A stretch of 39,558 bases of DNA from positions 1 through 39,558 of the forward strand of contig JBLRWC010000025.1 in the NCBI GenBank assembly GCA_047921455.1, written 5' to 3'. A program made the position numbers and the translations under genes. The stretch's first letter is position 1. Each line of letters starts with the position of its first letter. The stretch is from XN24 sp047921455 (GTDB taxonomy: Bacteria; Pseudomonadota; Gammaproteobacteria; Steroidobacterales; XN24). The notes beneath the pieces were generated by a model that saw nothing but the letters and a program-made list of their open reading frames with translations, was not told the origin of the DNA and did not search any database. Below, piece by piece: positions 24,543 through 32,834 of this stretch.

Positions 24543-25250
24543 TCAGCGGCGCAGGCGGGTAAGCATTTCGCGGGTCTTCAGGGGGCGCCCATCGAGATGG
24601 ACTTCGAGCGCCGCGCGCAGCAGGCGGCGCGCATCCGCGAGCGCGCGCGGGTCCGCCAGTTGGTCCGCCGCCAGGGCTTGCAAGGAGGCCCCCAGCAACG
24701 CGCCCGGGGCATCGGGCCGGCAACTCGCCAGGCCGAGCGTGGGCTCGTAGCGATAACTCGCGGCCGCCTCGACGGCTTGCCCGGTCGCGTCGTGCCCCAG
24801 CTCCGGCCCATAGCCGAGCGTGTCCAACAGGCGTTTTTCGAAGCGACGCAACGCCGGCGCCGGCGGCTCGCCCGCCATCAGCGCCGCCACCACGCGCGTG
24901 TAATCCGCGAAAAGCTCAGTATGCGGATCGAGGCGCGCAGTCAGGCGCAACAGCAGTTCATTGACGTAATACAGCGCCAGCAAGGCGTCACCCCGGGTCG
25001 GCGCCGGGGTGGCGGTACCGCCCGCCTCCGCGCCCGTCAACGTGCCGAGCTCACCGCGCAGTTGCCACGACAGCAACAAGGACCGAAAGGGCTGCAAGAC
25101 GGCACGCCAGCGGCTGCGTGGCCCGCGGGCGCCGCGCGCCACCAGCCCGACGCGCCCGTGCGCCTCGCTGAATACTTCCAGCAGCACGCTGGTATCCCGG
25201 AACGGCCGGTGGTGCAGGATAAAAGCCGGTTCGAGCTCGACGCGCAGCAA
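24543..25250 (-). CDS. recO: DNA repair protein RecO
   Basis: RecO anneals complementary strands and, with RecR, loads RecA on SSB-coated gaps. The 235-residue protein has the N-terminal OB fold (AFILHHRPFRDTSVLLEVFSE, then GRVGLVARGAR) and a helical C-terminal part with LALYYVNELLLRL and FEKRLLDTLGYGPEL, all family-typical. The Cys residues of a zinc site are not evident, as in other proteobacterial RecO. The start appears to be TTG 25248-25250, four bases after the era stop. There is no ATG or GTG near, and LRVELEPAFILHHRP aligns with RecO N-termini. Confidence 0.91.
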   Translation of the reverse strand: MLRVELEPAFILHHRPFRDTSVLLEVFSEAHGRVGLVARGARGPRSRWRAVLQPFRSLLLSWQLRGELGTLTGAEAGGTATPAPTRGDALLALYYVNELLLRLTARLDPHTELFADYTRVVAALMAGEPPAPALRRFEKRLLDTLGYGPELGHDATGQAVEAAASYRYEPTLGLASCRPDAPGALLGASLQALAADQLADPRALADARRLLRAALEVHLDGRPLKTREMLTRLRR

Positions 25251-25254
25251 GTAT

Positions 25255-26157
25255 TCAGTCGCCGTCGTAGCCGAGGCGCCTCAGGTCAGACTCGCGGTCG
25301 GTCCATTTTTCGCGCACCTTGACCCAGAGCTCGAGGTGCACCGGCCGATTGAAGCGCGCCTTCAGCTCGAGCCGCGCCGCCTGGCCCGCGGCCTTGAGCA
25401 TTTCGCCGCCCTTGCCGATCACGATCGCCTTGTGCGCCTCGCGCTCCACCCAGACCACCGCACCGACCTCGAGCCGGCCCTGCTCGCTTTCCGCGAGTCG
25501 CTCGATCTCCACCGCCAGGCCATAAGGCAATTCCTCGCGCAAGCGGCGCATCAGCTTCTCACGCACGATTTCGGCGATATGGAAGCGCTCGTCGCGGTTG
25601 CTCCACTGGTCGGGTGGGAACAGGGCCGGCCCCACGGGCACCGCCTGTACCAGCAGTTCCCGCAGCCGATCCAGGTTCTCGCCACGGACCGCGGAAATCG
25701 GCACCACGGCGGCGAACTCGCCGCGTGCGGCGGCTTCCTGCAACAGCGGCAGCACGGCGGCGCGGGGCTGGATGCGATCGATCTTGTTCAGTAACAGCAT
25801 CACGGTGCCGCCCGAGGCCTGCGCGCGCGCCAGCACATCGTCGTCCTCCTCGGTCCAGCGGCCGGCCTCGACCACCACCAGCACCACGTCGGCATCCGCC
25901 AGCGACGCCTGGGCGCTGCGGTTCATGCGCTTGTTCAACTCGTGGCGTTCGCGCCGGTGCATACCCGGCGTATCCACGAACAGCAGCTGTGCACCGGGGG
26001 CGTGGGCCACCCCGATGACCCGTTGCCGGGTCGTCTGCGCCCGGCTGGTGACGATGCTGACCTTGCGGCCCACCAGCGCATTGACCAGCGTCGACTTGCC
26101 GACATTGGGGCGACCGACCACGGCCACGAAACCGCAGCGAAATTCCTGCTCACTCAT
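25255..26157 (-). CDS. era: GTPase Era (30S ribosome assembly)
   Basis: Era binds the 3' end of 16S rRNA and helps mature the 30S subunit. The 300-residue protein (E. coli 301) has G1 GRPNVGKST (16-24), the switch region SRAQTTRQRVIG, G3 DTPGMHRRERHELNKRMN, G4 NKIDR and a SAVRGENLDRL G5 region. The C-terminal KH domain shows HKAIVIGKGGEMLKAAGQAAR. Its start overlaps rnc by 8 bases, the classic rnc-era coupling. Confidence 0.97.
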   Translation of the reverse strand: MSEQEFRCGFVAVVGRPNVGKSTLVNALVGRKVSIVTSRAQTTRQRVIGVAHAPGAQLLFVDTPGMHRRERHELNKRMNRSAQASLADADVVLVVVEAGRWTEEDDDVLARAQASGGTVMLLLNKIDRIQPRAAVLPLLQEAAARGEFAAVVPISAVRGENLDRLRELLVQAVPVGPALFPPDQWSNRDERFHIAEIVREKLMRRLREELPYGLAVEIERLAESEQGRLEVGAVVWVEREAHKAIVIGKGGEMLKAAGQAARLELKARFNRPVHLELWVKVREKWTDRESDLRRLGYDGD

Positions 26158-26824
26158 CGAGCTGCGCCAGCATGCGCGCCGCGGCGGCCTGCTCGGCGCC
26201 CCGCCGGCTGCTGCCGGATCCCACGGCGTCTGTCGTCATACCCTCGACTCCGCATGAAATGGTGAAATACTGCCGGTGATCCTCACCTTCGACCGCCAGC
26301 AACCGGTAGACCGGCAACGGCTGGCCGCGCGCCTGCAGGCGCTCCTGCAACAGGGTTTTCGGATCCTTCAGGTCCTCGTGGTCGGGCAACTCGTCAAAGC
26401 GGGATCCGTACAGGTCCAGCACCACTCGCCGCAATTCCGCCAGGCCGCCATCGAGATAAATGGCGCCGAGGACTGCCTCGAGCGCATCGGCGAGAATCGA
26501 GGCGCGCCTGAAGCCACCGCTCTTCAGCTCGCCCGATCCCAGCCGGATCCGTCGTGGAAAACCCAGCTCCCGCGCGCGCTCGGCGAGCGCGGAACGGCGC
26601 ACCAGGCTGGCGCGCAGGCGACTCAGGTGCCCCTCGGGCGCGGCCGGCAAGCGCGCATACAGGGTTTCCGCCACGACCAGGCTGAGCGCGGCATCGCCGA
26701 GGTACTCGAGACGCTCGTTATGCTGTCCCGCGGCGCTGCGGTGCGTCAGCGCACGCGCCAACAGGGCCGGGTCGGAAAAACGATAACCGAGATCCCGAGC
26801 CGCCCAGTCACAGTCATCGGTCAA
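26150..26824 (-). CDS. rnc: Ribonuclease III
   Basis: RNase III cuts double-stranded RNA, including rRNA precursors. The 224-residue protein (E. coli 226) has the catalytic signature HNERLEYLGDAALSLVVAE. This is slightly divergent from the usual NERLEFLGDS, but the acidic residues are kept. The second catalytic pair lies in ILADALEAVLGAIYLDGG. A C-terminal dsRNA-binding domain follows (DPKTLLQERLQARG and ending GSSRRGAEQAAAARMLAQL). It overlaps the DUF4845 gene by 4 bases and era by 8 bases. Confidence 0.96.
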   Translation of the reverse strand: MTDDCDWAARDLGYRFSDPALLARALTHRSAAGQHNERLEYLGDAALSLVVAETLYARLPAAPEGHLSRLRASLVRRSALAERARELGFPRRIRLGSGELKSGGFRRASILADALEAVLGAIYLDGGLAELRRVVLDLYGSRFDELPDHEDLKDPKTLLQERLQARGQPLPVYRLLAVEGEDHRQYFTISCGVEGMTTDAVGSGSSRRGAEQAAAARMLAQLDE

Positions 26825-27183
26825 CGCACGACCTCGACTGTCTTGTTGAAATCGACCAGGAAATAGACGTTGGCCAGGAACGGCGCGCGACTCTCGTATT
26901 CCGCCTGCACCCGGTACCCGTCAGCGGCCCGTTCGACCTTGACGTCACGGGCGCGAATGCTCTTGACGTTGTCTATGTCGAAGCGCCTTTCCAGCGCGGT
27001 GCGGATCTGGGCCGGGTTCGCATTGCTGCCGTCCAGGTCACGCTTCATCGACTTCATCGCCGAGTCCACGTTCATGTACTCGAGGTAAATCGGCGTCAAC
27101 CGAATCGCCGCCAACACAAAGATGCCGGCGATGAATGCAACGATCACCATCCCGATAAGGGTCATTCCCTGCTGCTTGCGCAT
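26821..27183 (-). CDS. DUF4845 family single-pass membrane protein
   Basis: This 120-residue protein has an N-terminal type IV-pilin-like segment: KQQGMTLIGMVIVAFIAGIFVLA, where a Gly precedes a hydrophobic helix. The soluble domain has LTPIYLEYMNVDSAMKSMK and ends FLANVYFLVDFNKTVEVVR. The DUF4845 family is regularly found between lepB and rnc in Gammaproteobacteria, as here; its role is unknown. The usual Glu at +5 of true pilins is Gly here. ATG 27181-27183 follows a perfect AGGAGG 7 bases upstream, which decides the start against longer in-frame options. Confidence 0.87.
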   Translation of the reverse strand: MRKQQGMTLIGMVIVAFIAGIFVLAAIRLTPIYLEYMNVDSAMKSMKRDLDGSNANPAQIRTALERRFDIDNVKSIRARDVKVERAADGYRVQAEYESRAPFLANVYFLVDFNKTVEVVR

Positions 27184-27190
27184 TGTGCGT

Positions 27191-27196
27191 CCTCCT
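27191..27196 (-). promoter_or_regulatory. Strong ribosome-binding site AGGAGG for the DUF4845 gene
   Basis: The reverse strand reads AGGAGG, 7 bases before ATG 27183. It is one of two full Shine-Dalgarno matches I noticed in the window. It fixes the start and suggests high translation of this small protein relative to its neighbours. Confidence 0.8.
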
Positions 27197-27236
27197 GGCG
27201 AGGCTCGATTCATGATGCCTTGAAGTTTGCGTTCCG

Positions 27237-28037
27237 TCATTCGATGCGACTCCCGATCCTGTGCCACAGCGGCCGTTTCGATGCGGCGTCCCAGTTCATC
27301 CAGATACGCACTGCCCGGCCGACCATGTGGTCTTCCGGAATGTACCCGATCACCCGCCCATCCCGGCTACAGTCCCGATTATCGCCCATGACGAGGTATC
27401 GGCCCTCGGGTACCGGCCGGTCAAGAAACGGACTGCTGCGGTCGCGTTGCTCGCTGAGATAGATGTTGTGCGACGTTTCGCCAATGGTTTCGGTCGCCCG
27501 CTGCGCGCTGAACCGGAAGCCGCCGCACTCCACGTTGAGCACTTCCTCGTGCAGTTCCAGCGGCACCGGTGCGCCGTTGACCCACAGCCGCTTGTCGCGC
27601 AGCGAAACGACGTCGCCCGGCACGCCGACAATGCGCTTGATGTAGTTCGTGGCCGGGTCGGACGGCAAGCGAAACACCGCCACATCGCCCCGTTCCGGTT
27701 CGCCGAGCGACAGTACCTTGGTGTTCAGCACCGGCAGCCGCAGCCCGTAGCTGTACTTGCTGACGAAAATAAAATCGCCGATCCGCAGCGTCGGCATCAT
27801 CGAGCTCGAGGGAATGCGGAAGGGTTCGAAAGCAAACGAGCGGACCAGCAGCACGACCAGCACGATGGGGAAAAACGAGCGGCTGAAATCGACGATGGCC
27901 GGCTCCCGGGGCGCGTCCCCGGCCTCGGGTCCCGGCTCGAATGCCGCCTGCCTGCGCCGCTTCAACAGCAGGACGTCGAGCGCCCAGATGAAGCCCATCG
28001 CGAAGGTGAGAATCACCAGAACTAGAGAAAAATCCAA
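27237..28037 (-). CDS. lepB: Signal peptidase I
   Basis: LepB cleaves signal peptides from exported proteins at the inner membrane. The 266-residue protein has two N-terminal membrane helices (about 3-25 and 53-70). The catalytic Ser lies in FRIPSSSMMPTLRIGDF and the catalytic Lys in NYIKRIVGVPGD. Box E reads MGDNRDCSRDGR where E. coli has MGDNRDNSADSR; the Ser, Asp and final Arg are kept. The start is TTG 28035-28037 with AGGGG six bases upstream; no ATG is near. It lies 33 bases after lepA, as in most relatives. Confidence 0.94.
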   Translation of the reverse strand: MDFSLVLVILTFAMGFIWALDVLLLKRRRQAAFEPGPEAGDAPREPAIVDFSRSFFPIVLVVLLVRSFAFEPFRIPSSSMMPTLRIGDFIFVSKYSYGLRLPVLNTKVLSLGEPERGDVAVFRLPSDPATNYIKRIVGVPGDVVSLRDKRLWVNGAPVPLELHEEVLNVECGGFRFSAQRATETIGETSHNIYLSEQRDRSSPFLDRPVPEGRYLVMGDNRDCSRDGRVIGYIPEDHMVGRAVRIWMNWDAASKRPLWHRIGSRIE

Positions 28038-28043
28038 AACTTA

Positions 28044-28048
28044 CCCCT
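28044..28048 (-). promoter_or_regulatory. Ribosome-binding site supporting the TTG start of lepB
   Basis: The reverse strand reads AGGGG, 6 bases before TTG 28037. Spacing is ideal, and the next codons give MDFSLVLVILTF, the normal first helix. This supports a TTG start rather than a missing ATG. Confidence 0.65.
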
Positions 28049-28070
28049 GATATCTCGCGCAGAGTATTAG

Positions 28071-29864
28071 TTATTTTCGGTCGACCTGCAAGACCGACAG
28101 GAAGGCTTCCTGCGGAATCTCGACATTGCCGACCTGCTTCATCCGCTTCTTGCCTTCTTTCTGCTTCTCCAGCAGCTTGCGCTTGCGGGTGATGTCACCG
28201 CCATAACATTTCGCGGTCACGTTCTTGCGCAGCGCCTTGACGCTGCTGCGCGCCACGATCTGGCCGCCGATCGCCGCCTGGATGGCCACCTCGAACATCT
28301 GGCGCGGAATCAGTTCGCGCATTTTCTCGACCACCTCGCGGCCACGGCGCTGCGCGGCCTCACGGTGCGTGATGATCGACAAGGCGTCCACGCGGTCCCC
28401 GTTGACCAGGATGTCGAGCTTGGTCAGCGGCGCCGCCTGGTACCGGTCGAGCCGGTAGTCGAAAGAAGCAAAGCCGCGGCTGCAGGATTTCAGCCGGTCA
28501 AAAAAATCCAGCACGACTTCGGAGAGCGGCAACTCGTATTCCACCTGGACCTGGCTGCCCGTGTAATGCAGCCGTTTCTGGACTCCGCGCTTCTCGATGC
28601 ACAGCTTGATGACCGCGCCGACGTGTTCATGCGGCACGAGAATACTGGCGAGGATGATGGGCTCGCGCACCTCGGCCACCAGGTTGACCGGCGGCAGCTT
28701 CGAAGGATTATCGACCTCGATGACCTTACCGTCCGTTTGCAGCACCTCGTAGATCACCGTCGGCGCGGTGCTGATCAGGTCGAGCTTGTACTCGCGCTCC
28801 AGGCGCTCCTGCACGATTTCCATGTGCAGCATGCCGAGAAAGCCGCAGCGAAAACCGAAGCCGAGCGCGGTCGAGGTCTCCGGCTCGAAATGCAGCGCCG
28901 CGTCGTTCAGTCTCAGCTTGTGCAACGCGTCGCGGAAGTCCTCGTAATCCTCGGAATTGATCGGAAACAGGCCGGCAAAGACGCGCGGCTGGACCTGCTT
29001 GAAGCCCGGCAGCGGCTGCGGGCAGGGGCGCGCGTCGAGCGTGACCGTATCGCCCACCGGCGCGCCGTCGATTTCCTTGATGCCGGCAATAAGAAAACCG
29101 ACCTGGCCCGTGCTGAGCCGGTCCCGGTCCGTCATCTTGGGCGTGAAGCAACCGACGCGATCCGCGTTGTGGCTGCGCCCGGTCGACATGATGCGAATCT
29201 TCGCGCCCTTCTCCAGCACGCCGTTCATGACGCGCACCAGAGACACCACGCCGACATAGTTGTTGAACCATGAGTCGATGATCAGCGCCTGCAGCGGACC
29301 GTCCGGATCACCGCTCGGCGGCGGGATGCGCGAGATGATCGCATCGAGCACATCCTCCACACCCACGCCCGTCTTGGCGCTCGTCAGCACCGCGTTCTGC
29401 GCCTCGATGCCGATGATTTCCTCGATTTCATTCTTGACCCGGTCCGGATCGGCCGACGGCAGGTCGATCTTATTGATGACCGGGATGACCTCCAGGCCCG
29501 CCTCGACCGCCGTGTAGCAATTGGCGACGCTTTGCGCCTCGACACCCTGGGCGGCGTCGACGATCAGGATAGCGCCCTCGCACGCCGCCAGGGAACGCGA
29601 CACTTCGTAGGAAAAATCCACGTGGCCGGGGGTGTCGATCAGGTTGAGATCGTATTCTTTACCGTCGCGCGCCCGGTAACGCAGCGACACGGCCTGCGCC
29701 TTGATCGTGATGCCGCGCTCGCGCTCGAGGTCCATCGAGTCGAGCACCTGGGCCGACATCTCGCGATCGGCCAGGCCACCACAGACCTGTATAAACCGAT
29801 CCGCAAGCGTGGACTTGCCGTGATCGATGTGGGCAATAATTGAGAAATTTCGAATCTGGTCCAT
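28071..29864 (-). CDS. lepA: Elongation factor 4 (LepA)
   Basis: LepA is a ribosome-bound translational GTPase linked to ribosome biogenesis and initiation. The 597-residue protein (E. coli 599) has G1 AHIDHGKSTLADR (9-21), the switch I segment ERERGITIKAQ, G3 DTPGHVDFSYE and G4 NKIDLP. The LepA-specific C-terminal domain contains CYGGDITRKRKLLEKQKEGK. ATG 29862-29864 gives MDQIRNFSIIAHIDHG, the standard start; the longer in-frame frame runs into the upstream gene. It is separated by 38 bases from the DUF836 gene and so is probably part of the rpoE-rse transcript or has a promoter within it. Confidence 0.97.
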   Translation of the reverse strand: MDQIRNFSIIAHIDHGKSTLADRFIQVCGGLADREMSAQVLDSMDLERERGITIKAQAVSLRYRARDGKEYDLNLIDTPGHVDFSYEVSRSLAACEGAILIVDAAQGVEAQSVANCYTAVEAGLEVIPVINKIDLPSADPDRVKNEIEEIIGIEAQNAVLTSAKTGVGVEDVLDAIISRIPPPSGDPDGPLQALIIDSWFNNYVGVVSLVRVMNGVLEKGAKIRIMSTGRSHNADRVGCFTPKMTDRDRLSTGQVGFLIAGIKEIDGAPVGDTVTLDARPCPQPLPGFKQVQPRVFAGLFPINSEDYEDFRDALHKLRLNDAALHFEPETSTALGFGFRCGFLGMLHMEIVQERLEREYKLDLISTAPTVIYEVLQTDGKVIEVDNPSKLPPVNLVAEVREPIILASILVPHEHVGAVIKLCIEKRGVQKRLHYTGSQVQVEYELPLSEVVLDFFDRLKSCSRGFASFDYRLDRYQAAPLTKLDILVNGDRVDALSIITHREAAQRRGREVVEKMRELIPRQMFEVAIQAAIGGQIVARSSVKALRKNVTAKCYGGDITRKRKLLEKQKEGKKRMKQVGNVEIPQEAFLSVLQVDRK

Positions 29865-29902
29865 GGCGGCACGCAACACACCGGCTTCGTGCCGGCCCGG
29901 CA

Positions 29903-30178
29903 TTATACCGACGCGGGCGGCCCGTCGTCCTGACTTCCAAAAATCGCGCCCTGCAGGCGCTCGGCATCGAGAAAGTGCTTGCAAACGACCTCGTCGTCCA
30001 GGCACAACACCGGCACGTCCGGGCCGAAGCGCTTGACCAGCGCAGGGTCGTCATCGATCTCGACCATGGCCAGGCGCACCGCCGGACCGAGCGCCTGGCG
30101 GACGCCAGCCTCCATCTGCTCACACAGCGAGCAATCGCGCCGCGTGTAGATGACCAGCCGGGGCGCCGGATTGCTCAT
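29903..30178 (-). CDS. Glutaredoxin-like thioredoxin-fold protein (DUF836)
   Basis: This 91-residue cytosolic protein matches the small glutaredoxin-like DUF836 family. It opens with RLVIYTRRDCSLCEQMEAGV, a strand then a CxxC redox site (CSLC). It continues with VEIDDDPALVKRFGPDVPVLCLDDEVVC, including the cis-Pro segment DVPVL. The first six residues (MSNPAP) precede the first strand. It overlaps the rseC stop by 4 bases (ATGA), so the two are probably made together. RseC also carries clustered cysteines. In many relatives a DegP-like protease gene (mucD) occupies this place before lepA; none is present here. Confidence 0.85.
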   Translation of the reverse strand: MSNPAPRLVIYTRRDCSLCEQMEAGVRQALGPAVRLAMVEIDDDPALVKRFGPDVPVLCLDDEVVCKHFLDAERLQGAIFGSQDDGPPASV

Positions 30179-30639
30179 GGCGCCTGGCCGGCACAGCCCG
30201 CGCCGTCCGCCAGGCGCAGCACCACCGGCTGCAAGGCGGTATCCGTCGCATGACGGCGGCTGTAGCGGCGCGCCCAGGCGAGGCCGGCCACCAGCCCGAC
30301 CACCGCGCCCAGCAAGCCAGCGAGGTCGCCCCCGCCGGTCACCGTCACGAGCGCCACGCCGCCGACCAGTGCGAACACCAGCGGCAGCAGGTAGACCACC
30401 GCCGCGGCCCGCAATACCGCGTCCTCGCCGAGGCCGATGAGCACCTGGTCGCCCGGCGCGACCGCCACCGAACCGGTCGCCGCGCGCACCTTGTGCAGGC
30501 GGTCGCCAAGCAGTTTTCCGAGCACCCCGCCGCCGCAGCCGCGTCCCTCGGCACAGCGGGCGCACTCGACCTGGCGGCGACAGGCGACCCAGGCCCACTC
30601 GCCCTCCACCGCCAGCACCCGGCCCTTCTCGGTAATCAA
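30175..30639 (-). CDS. rseC: SoxR-reducing system protein RseC/MucC
   Basis: RseC is an inner-membrane protein of the sigma-E operon. In E. coli it helps keep SoxR reduced with the Rsx complex and has a mild effect on sigma-E. The 154-residue product has an N-terminal soluble part with the Cys cluster CRRQVECARCAEGRGCGGG, a small beta region (VRAATGSVAVAPGDQVLIGL), two membrane helices at about 78-115 and a basic C-terminus. It overlaps rseB by 4 bases upstream and the DUF836 gene by 4 bases downstream. Confidence 0.9.
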   Translation of the reverse strand: MITEKGRVLAVEGEWAWVACRRQVECARCAEGRGCGGGVLGKLLGDRLHKVRAATGSVAVAPGDQVLIGLGEDAVLRAAAVVYLLPLVFALVGGVALVTVTGGGDLAGLLGAVVGLVAGLAWARRYSRRHATDTALQPVVLRLADGAGCAGQAP

Positions 30640-31631
30640 TGCACCGGCGCCGCGGCGGCGCGCAGCGAACGCGCGATGTGTTCCACGGTATTCGGCGGGA
30701 CTTCACCCACTGCCGTGATCTGCTGCCCGTCGAGAATGAGCGTGAAGGCATGGGCCGCGCCCATGCGCGACAGCCCGGACAGTTCCTGGTCGGTCGAACC
30801 GGCCGGCTCGACAAATACCGACACCGACGCAAGCCCGTCCGAATACACCATGTGCTCAACCGGCTCCTCGGTGCCCGGCAGGATGCGCAGGCGCGACTCG
30901 GTCAGCCGGAAACCGGGCGGCAGCTCCTCGATGACCCAGCTGGCCACGCTGCCGTCGCCGCCCGCCGAGGCCGGCGCGGCGTCCTGTTCGATCCAGGCGA
31001 AGCCCTCGATCGCGACGTCGGGCTGCAGGCGCGCATCCGAGATTTCCGCCGGCAACACCATGCTGACGAACTGGATCTGCTCGATTACCACCCCGCCCTG
31101 GTTGAGCAGCTGGACCTTCAGCGGCATGGCGGTGGTTTCATCGAGCCACAGGCGATGCCCATAGCGATAGCCGTCGCGCGGCCGGATTTCGATCACCCGG
31201 GTGACGCGGCCCAGCTTCGGGCTCCCGTCCGCCACACGGAACTCGTACCACTGTTCGAACTCACCGGAATCGCGCGGCACTGCCCCGAGCAACGGCGTGC
31301 CGCGGTGCTTGCTGCGCCGTTCCACCAGCACGGTACGCTGGTCCGCGAAAATGCACGTGACCTTGTCGTTCTGGCGCAGGATCTCGCGGCCGGGCTGGTC
31401 GCGCGAGAACAGCCGCTCGGCAACCTGGCCGTCCACCGCCCGGTGGATGACATGCATGGTCTCGATGCTGTTGCCACTCATGTGAACAAAAGTCCCCTCG
31501 TAACTCAGGGACTCCACCGCCTGCTCCATGCGCTCGAGCCAGCCGCGTGCACTGTCGGCAAGGACCGCGGCGGGGAGTGCGCACAGCAGCGAGGCAAGCA
31601 GCAGGGTGGACCGTAAGCGCGCTGCGGTCAT
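30636..31631 (-). CDS. rseB: Sigma-E regulatory protein RseB/MucB
   Basis: RseB is a periplasmic sensor that binds the anti-sigma factor RseA and shields it from DegS until mislocalised lipopolysaccharide or lipoprotein signals displace it. The 331-residue protein has a signal peptide (cleavage near residue 25, AVLADS). A large LolA-like domain follows, with SYEGTFVHMSGNSIETMHV and DGYRYGHRLWLDETTAMPLKVQLL, then a C-terminal domain (VSVFVEPAG). Family length is about 318. It overlaps rseA and rseC by 4 bases each. Confidence 0.93.
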   Translation of the reverse strand: MTAARLRSTLLLASLLCALPAAVLADSARGWLERMEQAVESLSYEGTFVHMSGNSIETMHVIHRAVDGQVAERLFSRDQPGREILRQNDKVTCIFADQRTVLVERRSKHRGTPLLGAVPRDSGEFEQWYEFRVADGSPKLGRVTRVIEIRPRDGYRYGHRLWLDETTAMPLKVQLLNQGGVVIEQIQFVSMVLPAEISDARLQPDVAIEGFAWIEQDAAPASAGGDGSVASWVIEELPPGFRLTESRLRILPGTEEPVEHMVYSDGLASVSVFVEPAGSTDQELSGLSRMGAAHAFTLILDGQQITAVGEVPPNTVEHIARSLRAAAAPVH

Positions 31632-32242
31632 TGGGCGTTCCCGGGCTCCTCGGAGGCTTCGGCCGTGACCTCAGCGTCGTTGTCGGCGCCCTGTGTCGGC
31701 TCGGGCTGGATCACGATAATGCGGGTCAACGCACCGCGTCCCGTCATGGGCGGCGCGTACTCGGCGTGATTGACGTAATAGCGGGTCAAGCGGTCGGGAC
31801 CGCCGCCGGCGGCGCGCGTATAGCCCGGCTGGAGCAGCATGCGCTGCTCAGGCACGGGCGAAGCGACCTCGGTGGCGCTCAGCACCGGCGGGGGGGCCTC
31901 CTGCTGGCCGCCCGGCAAGGCGACCAGCGCTACCATGGCGACGGAGGCGGCAACCGCAACGCCCGCGCCGTACCTGGCAAAACGGTGAAAACCTCGCGGC
32001 GCCGCCGCGGCCGGCACGGCCGCGGGCTCAGCAGCGAGCTCGCTGCGCACGCGTGCCACCAGGTCGGCCGGGCGGCGGGCCGGCAATTCGTCTCGCAATG
32101 TGTCACCGATCAGGCGGTAACGCAGCGCCGCGTCCCTCAGCGCCTCGTCGCGCCCGATCCTGCGCACGACCATCGCCACCTCGGCATCGGGGAGTTCACC
32201 ATCCAGCAGCGCGGAAAGCTGCTCATGCGCATTCGCTGTCAT
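31628..32242 (-). CDS. rseA: Anti-sigma-E factor RseA/MucA
   Basis: RseA holds sigma-E at the membrane and is cut stepwise by DegS/AlgW and RseP on envelope stress. The 204-residue product has the N-terminal sigma-binding domain (HEQLSALLDGELPDAEVAMVVRR), then a linker and a membrane helix at about 90-108 (GAGVAVAASVAMVALVALPG). The periplasmic domain contains the RseB-contacting MTGRGALTRIIVIQPEP segment. The long acidic C-terminal tail is not family-typical. ATG 32240-32242 follows AGGA and lies 7 bases after the rpoE stop. An in-frame start 7 codons earlier, overlapping rpoE, is less likely. Confidence 0.91.
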   Translation of the reverse strand: MTANAHEQLSALLDGELPDAEVAMVVRRIGRDEALRDAALRYRLIGDTLRDELPARRPADLVARVRSELAAEPAAVPAAAAPRGFHRFARYGAGVAVAASVAMVALVALPGGQQEAPPPVLSATEVASPVPEQRMLLQPGYTRAAGGGPDRLTRYYVNHAEYAPPMTGRGALTRIIVIQPEPTQGADNDAEVTAEASEEPGNAQ

Positions 32243-32249
32243 CACATCC

Positions 32250-32834
32250 TCACGACCCTGCATCGAGCAGGGGTTTCAATCGCTTATCAATCGCTTCCCG
32301 GGCCCGAAAGATCCTCGATCTGACGGTACCCACCGGGCACTCCATCGCACCCGCAATTTCCTCGTAACTCATGCCGTCGATCTCGCGAAAGACGATCGCC
32401 GTCCGCAGGTCTTCCGGCAAGGCTTCGATCGCCTGGTTCACGGTCTCGCGAATCTCCTCCGACAACGCCAGCCCCTCGGGCGTGTCGTCTTCGCGCAGTC
32501 GGCCATGCACTTCGTACTGCTCGGGATCCTGCAGATCGAGTGCAAAGTCATCGGCGCGCCGCTTGTTGGCAGCCAACTGGTTCTTCGCCGTGTTGATCGC
32601 AATCCGGTACAGCCAGGTATAGAAAGCGCTCTCGCCGCGAAACCCGGGGAGTGCGCGATACGCCTTGATGAAAGCGTCTTGCGCGACGTCCTGGGCCTCG
32701 TCGGAATCTCGCACGTAGCGGCCGACCAGCTTGACGATCTTGTGCTGGTACTGCCCGACGAGAAGATCGAACGCTGCCTTGTCACCTTGCTGGACTCTTT
32801 CGACCAGCACCTGGTCGCTGCTTTTTGTGCCCAT
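32250..32834 (-). CDS. rpoE: RNA polymerase sigma-E factor (RpoE/AlgU)
   Basis: This ECF sigma factor directs the envelope-stress regulon. The 194-residue protein (E. coli 191) shows region 2 (LLVGQYQHKIVKLVGRYV, then DEAQDVAQDAFIKAYRALP and FYTWLYRIAINTAKN) and region 4 (LPEDLRTAIVFREIDG, then YEEIAGAMECPVGTVRSRI). ATG 32832-32834 gives MGTKSSDQVLVERVQQGD, matching known starts. The longer in-frame sequence overlaps ygfX in another frame and is not sigma-like. A close match to a sigma-E promoter lies 37-72 bases upstream, so the gene probably regulates itself and the downstream rseABC genes. Confidence 0.97.
   Translation of the reverse strand: MGTKSSDQVLVERVQQGDKAAFDLLVGQYQHKIVKLVGRYVRDSDEAQDVAQDAFIKAYRALPGFRGESAFYTWLYRIAINTAKNQLAANKRRADDFALDLQDPEQYEVHGRLREDDTPEGLALSEEIRETVNQAIEALPEDLRTAIVFREIDGMSYEEIAGAMECPVGTVRSRIFRAREAIDKRLKPLLDAGS

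Noticed and set aside
27360..27400. LepB box E reads GDNRDCSRDGR instead of GDNRDNSADSR
   Set aside because: The functionally important Ser, Asp and Arg are retained and the catalytic Ser and Lys motifs are intact, so this is ordinary variation, not loss of function.
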